DNA of 14,663 bases from Desulfuromonadaceae bacterium (GTDB lineage: Bacteria > Desulfobacterota > Desulfuromonadia > Desulfuromonadales > SZUA-540). The notes under the pieces were generated by a model. The model made no database searches, was not told where the DNA came from, and was given only the letters and a program-made list of their open reading frames with translations. The stretch lies in the NCBI GenBank assembly GCA_003250235.1, contig QKGY01000306.1, forward strand, positions 1-14,663. The letters run 5' to 3'. The position numbers and the translations under genes were made by a program. Shown in pieces: positions 13,976-14,663 of this stretch; position 1 is the first letter of the stretch; every line of letters starts with the position of its first letter.

Positions 13976-14663
13976 AATCTGTGGTATCAGGTCCTCGTGT
14001 CCCAGGGTCATCAGATGCACCCCCTGGTATAATTCGCGCGCCAGAGCCACCAGCTCGCGGGCGACGGCAACCCCTTCGGCCAGCGGATTCCCCGCTTTCT
14101 CAAGGCGTTGGACCAGCGACGGGGGGACCTGGACCCCCGGAATATTGGCATTGAGAAAACGGGCGACACCGGCATTCTTCAACAACAGGACACCCAGGAT
14201 CACGGGAGCCCCCAGCGGGCGGGACTCCTCGGCGAACCGTCGCAGCTTGTCCTCCTCGAAGACCGCCTGAGTCTGAAAGAAGCGGGCTCCGGACTGAACC
14301 TTCTTCTGGTATTTCTGGAACATGAGCTCAAAGGGTTCGGACCCGGGCGAAACAGCCGCCCCGGCAAAAAAACGCGGGACGCCCTTCAGGGGGCGGCCGG
14401 CCAGGTCTCTGCCTTCCATCAGCCTGCCGACTCCCTGCAGGAGCTGGACGGAATCCAGATCGAAAACCGCTTTGGCTTCGGGGTGATCCCCGAACCGGAC
14501 GTGATCGCCGGAGAGGACGAGGATATTCTCCACGCCCAGGGCCGCAGCGGCAAGAAGATCGCCCTGCAGAGCCATGCGGTTGCGGTCCCGGCAGGTCAGC
14601 TGCATGATCGGCTCGATCCCGGAGCGAACCAGAAGGGCCGCCAGCGCCAGGGGAGACATGCGC
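13967..14663 (-). CDS. metF: Methylenetetrahydrofolate reductase (MetF family), N-terminus cut by window edge
   Basis: A flavin-dependent TIM-barrel enzyme that reduces 5,10-methylene-THF to 5-methyl-THF. About 232 codons of the C-terminal part are present. The first in-frame ATG (14659) is internal: it is preceded by an Arg codon and gives RMSPLALAALL, a stretch that in the family lies some 60-70 residues into the protein. Visible signatures are QLTCRDRNR early on, the 'LSGDHVRFGDHPEAKAVFDLDSVQLL' region read in parts (LSGD, then HPEAKAVFDLDSVQLL), the barrel motif AGARFFQTQAVFE-like segment with its Gln-Thr-Gln, and VHLMTLGHEDLIPQIL at the end. The sequence resembles the short MetF of anaerobes and acetogens more than the eukaryotic form with a regulatory domain. 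It is the first visible gene of the gcv unit, and any promoter or glycine riboswitch lies beyond the right edge. Confidence 0.9.
   Translation of the reverse strand, partial: RMSPLALAALLVRSGIEPIMQLTCRDRNRMALQGDLLAAAALGVENILVLSGDHVRFGDHPEAKAVFDLDSVQLLQGVGRLMEGRDLAGRPLKGVPRFFAGAAVSPGSEPFELMFQKYQKKVQSGARFFQTQAVFEEDKLRRFAEESRPLGAPVILGVLLLKNAGVARFLNANIPGVQVPPSLVQRLEKAGNPLAEGVAVARELVALARELYQGVHLMTLGHEDLIPQILS

Noticed and set aside
9459..14032. Three long plus-strand open frames (about 370-550 codons) opposite the gcv genes
   Set aside because: They lie entirely opposite gcvPB, gcvPA and gcvT, which have clear family motifs and ribosome sites. Their translations show no recognisable domains and result from GC-rich codon structure on the other strand.
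13934..14663. Glycine riboswitch upstream of gcvT
   Set aside because: The metF-gcvT gap has only 33 bases, too short for the aptamer. If one exists it lies upstream of metF, outside the window.
1..14663. tRNA, rRNA, CRISPR array, insertion sequence, phage or toxin-antitoxin genes
   Set aside because: I saw no spaced direct repeats, transposase motifs, terminal inverted repeats around a gene, or tRNA-like structures. Gene content is housekeeping throughout.

Overview
The window is ordinary chromosomal core DNA, with no mobile element, tRNA, rRNA or CRISPR. It most likely comes from an anaerobic, cytochrome-rich Desulfuromonadales-type bacterium (the Geobacter/Desulfuromonas/Pelobacter group). 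This is inferred from gene content: a bc-type quinol oxidoreductase whose c subunit is a multiheme cytochrome, a 56-residue 2[4Fe-4S] ferredoxin, an ackA/pta pair, a split (gcvPA/gcvPB) glycine cleavage system, and an MJ0042 zinc-ribbon/DUF3426 protein beside hpt. No sequence search was possible.

Layout. (1) Bases 1-2181, minus strand: Rieske protein, b6-type cytochrome b and a five-heme cytochrome c that runs off the left edge. The genes are tightly coupled and have a recognisable promoter at 2278-2305. (2) 2381-3082, minus: an exported DUF1573 protein. (3) 3263-5233, plus: hpt and a membrane-anchored zinc-ribbon protein form a two-gene unit behind a strong sigma70-like promoter. It ends at a 43-base near-perfect palindrome that can terminate both strands. 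(4) 5304-5761, minus: tatA and a small ferredoxin that starts with TTG. (5) 6060-8407: ackA (plus) and pta (minus) converge on a shared bidirectional terminator. (6) 8597-9514, plus: a TonB-family protein whose promoter region holds a 12-base-arm inverted repeat. (7) 9555-14663, minus: metF (cut by the right edge), gcvT, gcvH, gcvPA and gcvPB read as one operon ending at a UUCG-loop terminator.

How the genes fit together. The Rieske/b/c complex would oxidise menaquinol and pass electrons to periplasmic cytochromes. Its Rieske subunit has a twin-arginine N-terminus, and a TatA pore subunit is encoded nearby. AckA and Pta interconvert acetate and acetyl-CoA. The gcv-metF operon exchanges glycine, CO2, methylene-THF and methyl-THF, so it sits at the junction of glycine and one-carbon metabolism.

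Several start codons were moved inward from the longest open frame (DUF1573, hpt, ferredoxin, pta, gcvT, gcvPB) because of Shine-Dalgarno positions or promoters inside the longer frame. I see no clearly new system. The best candidates for a second look are the operator-like repeat upstream of tonB, the inverted repeat in the ackA leader, the metF-gcv linkage and the multiheme c subunit of the bc complex.
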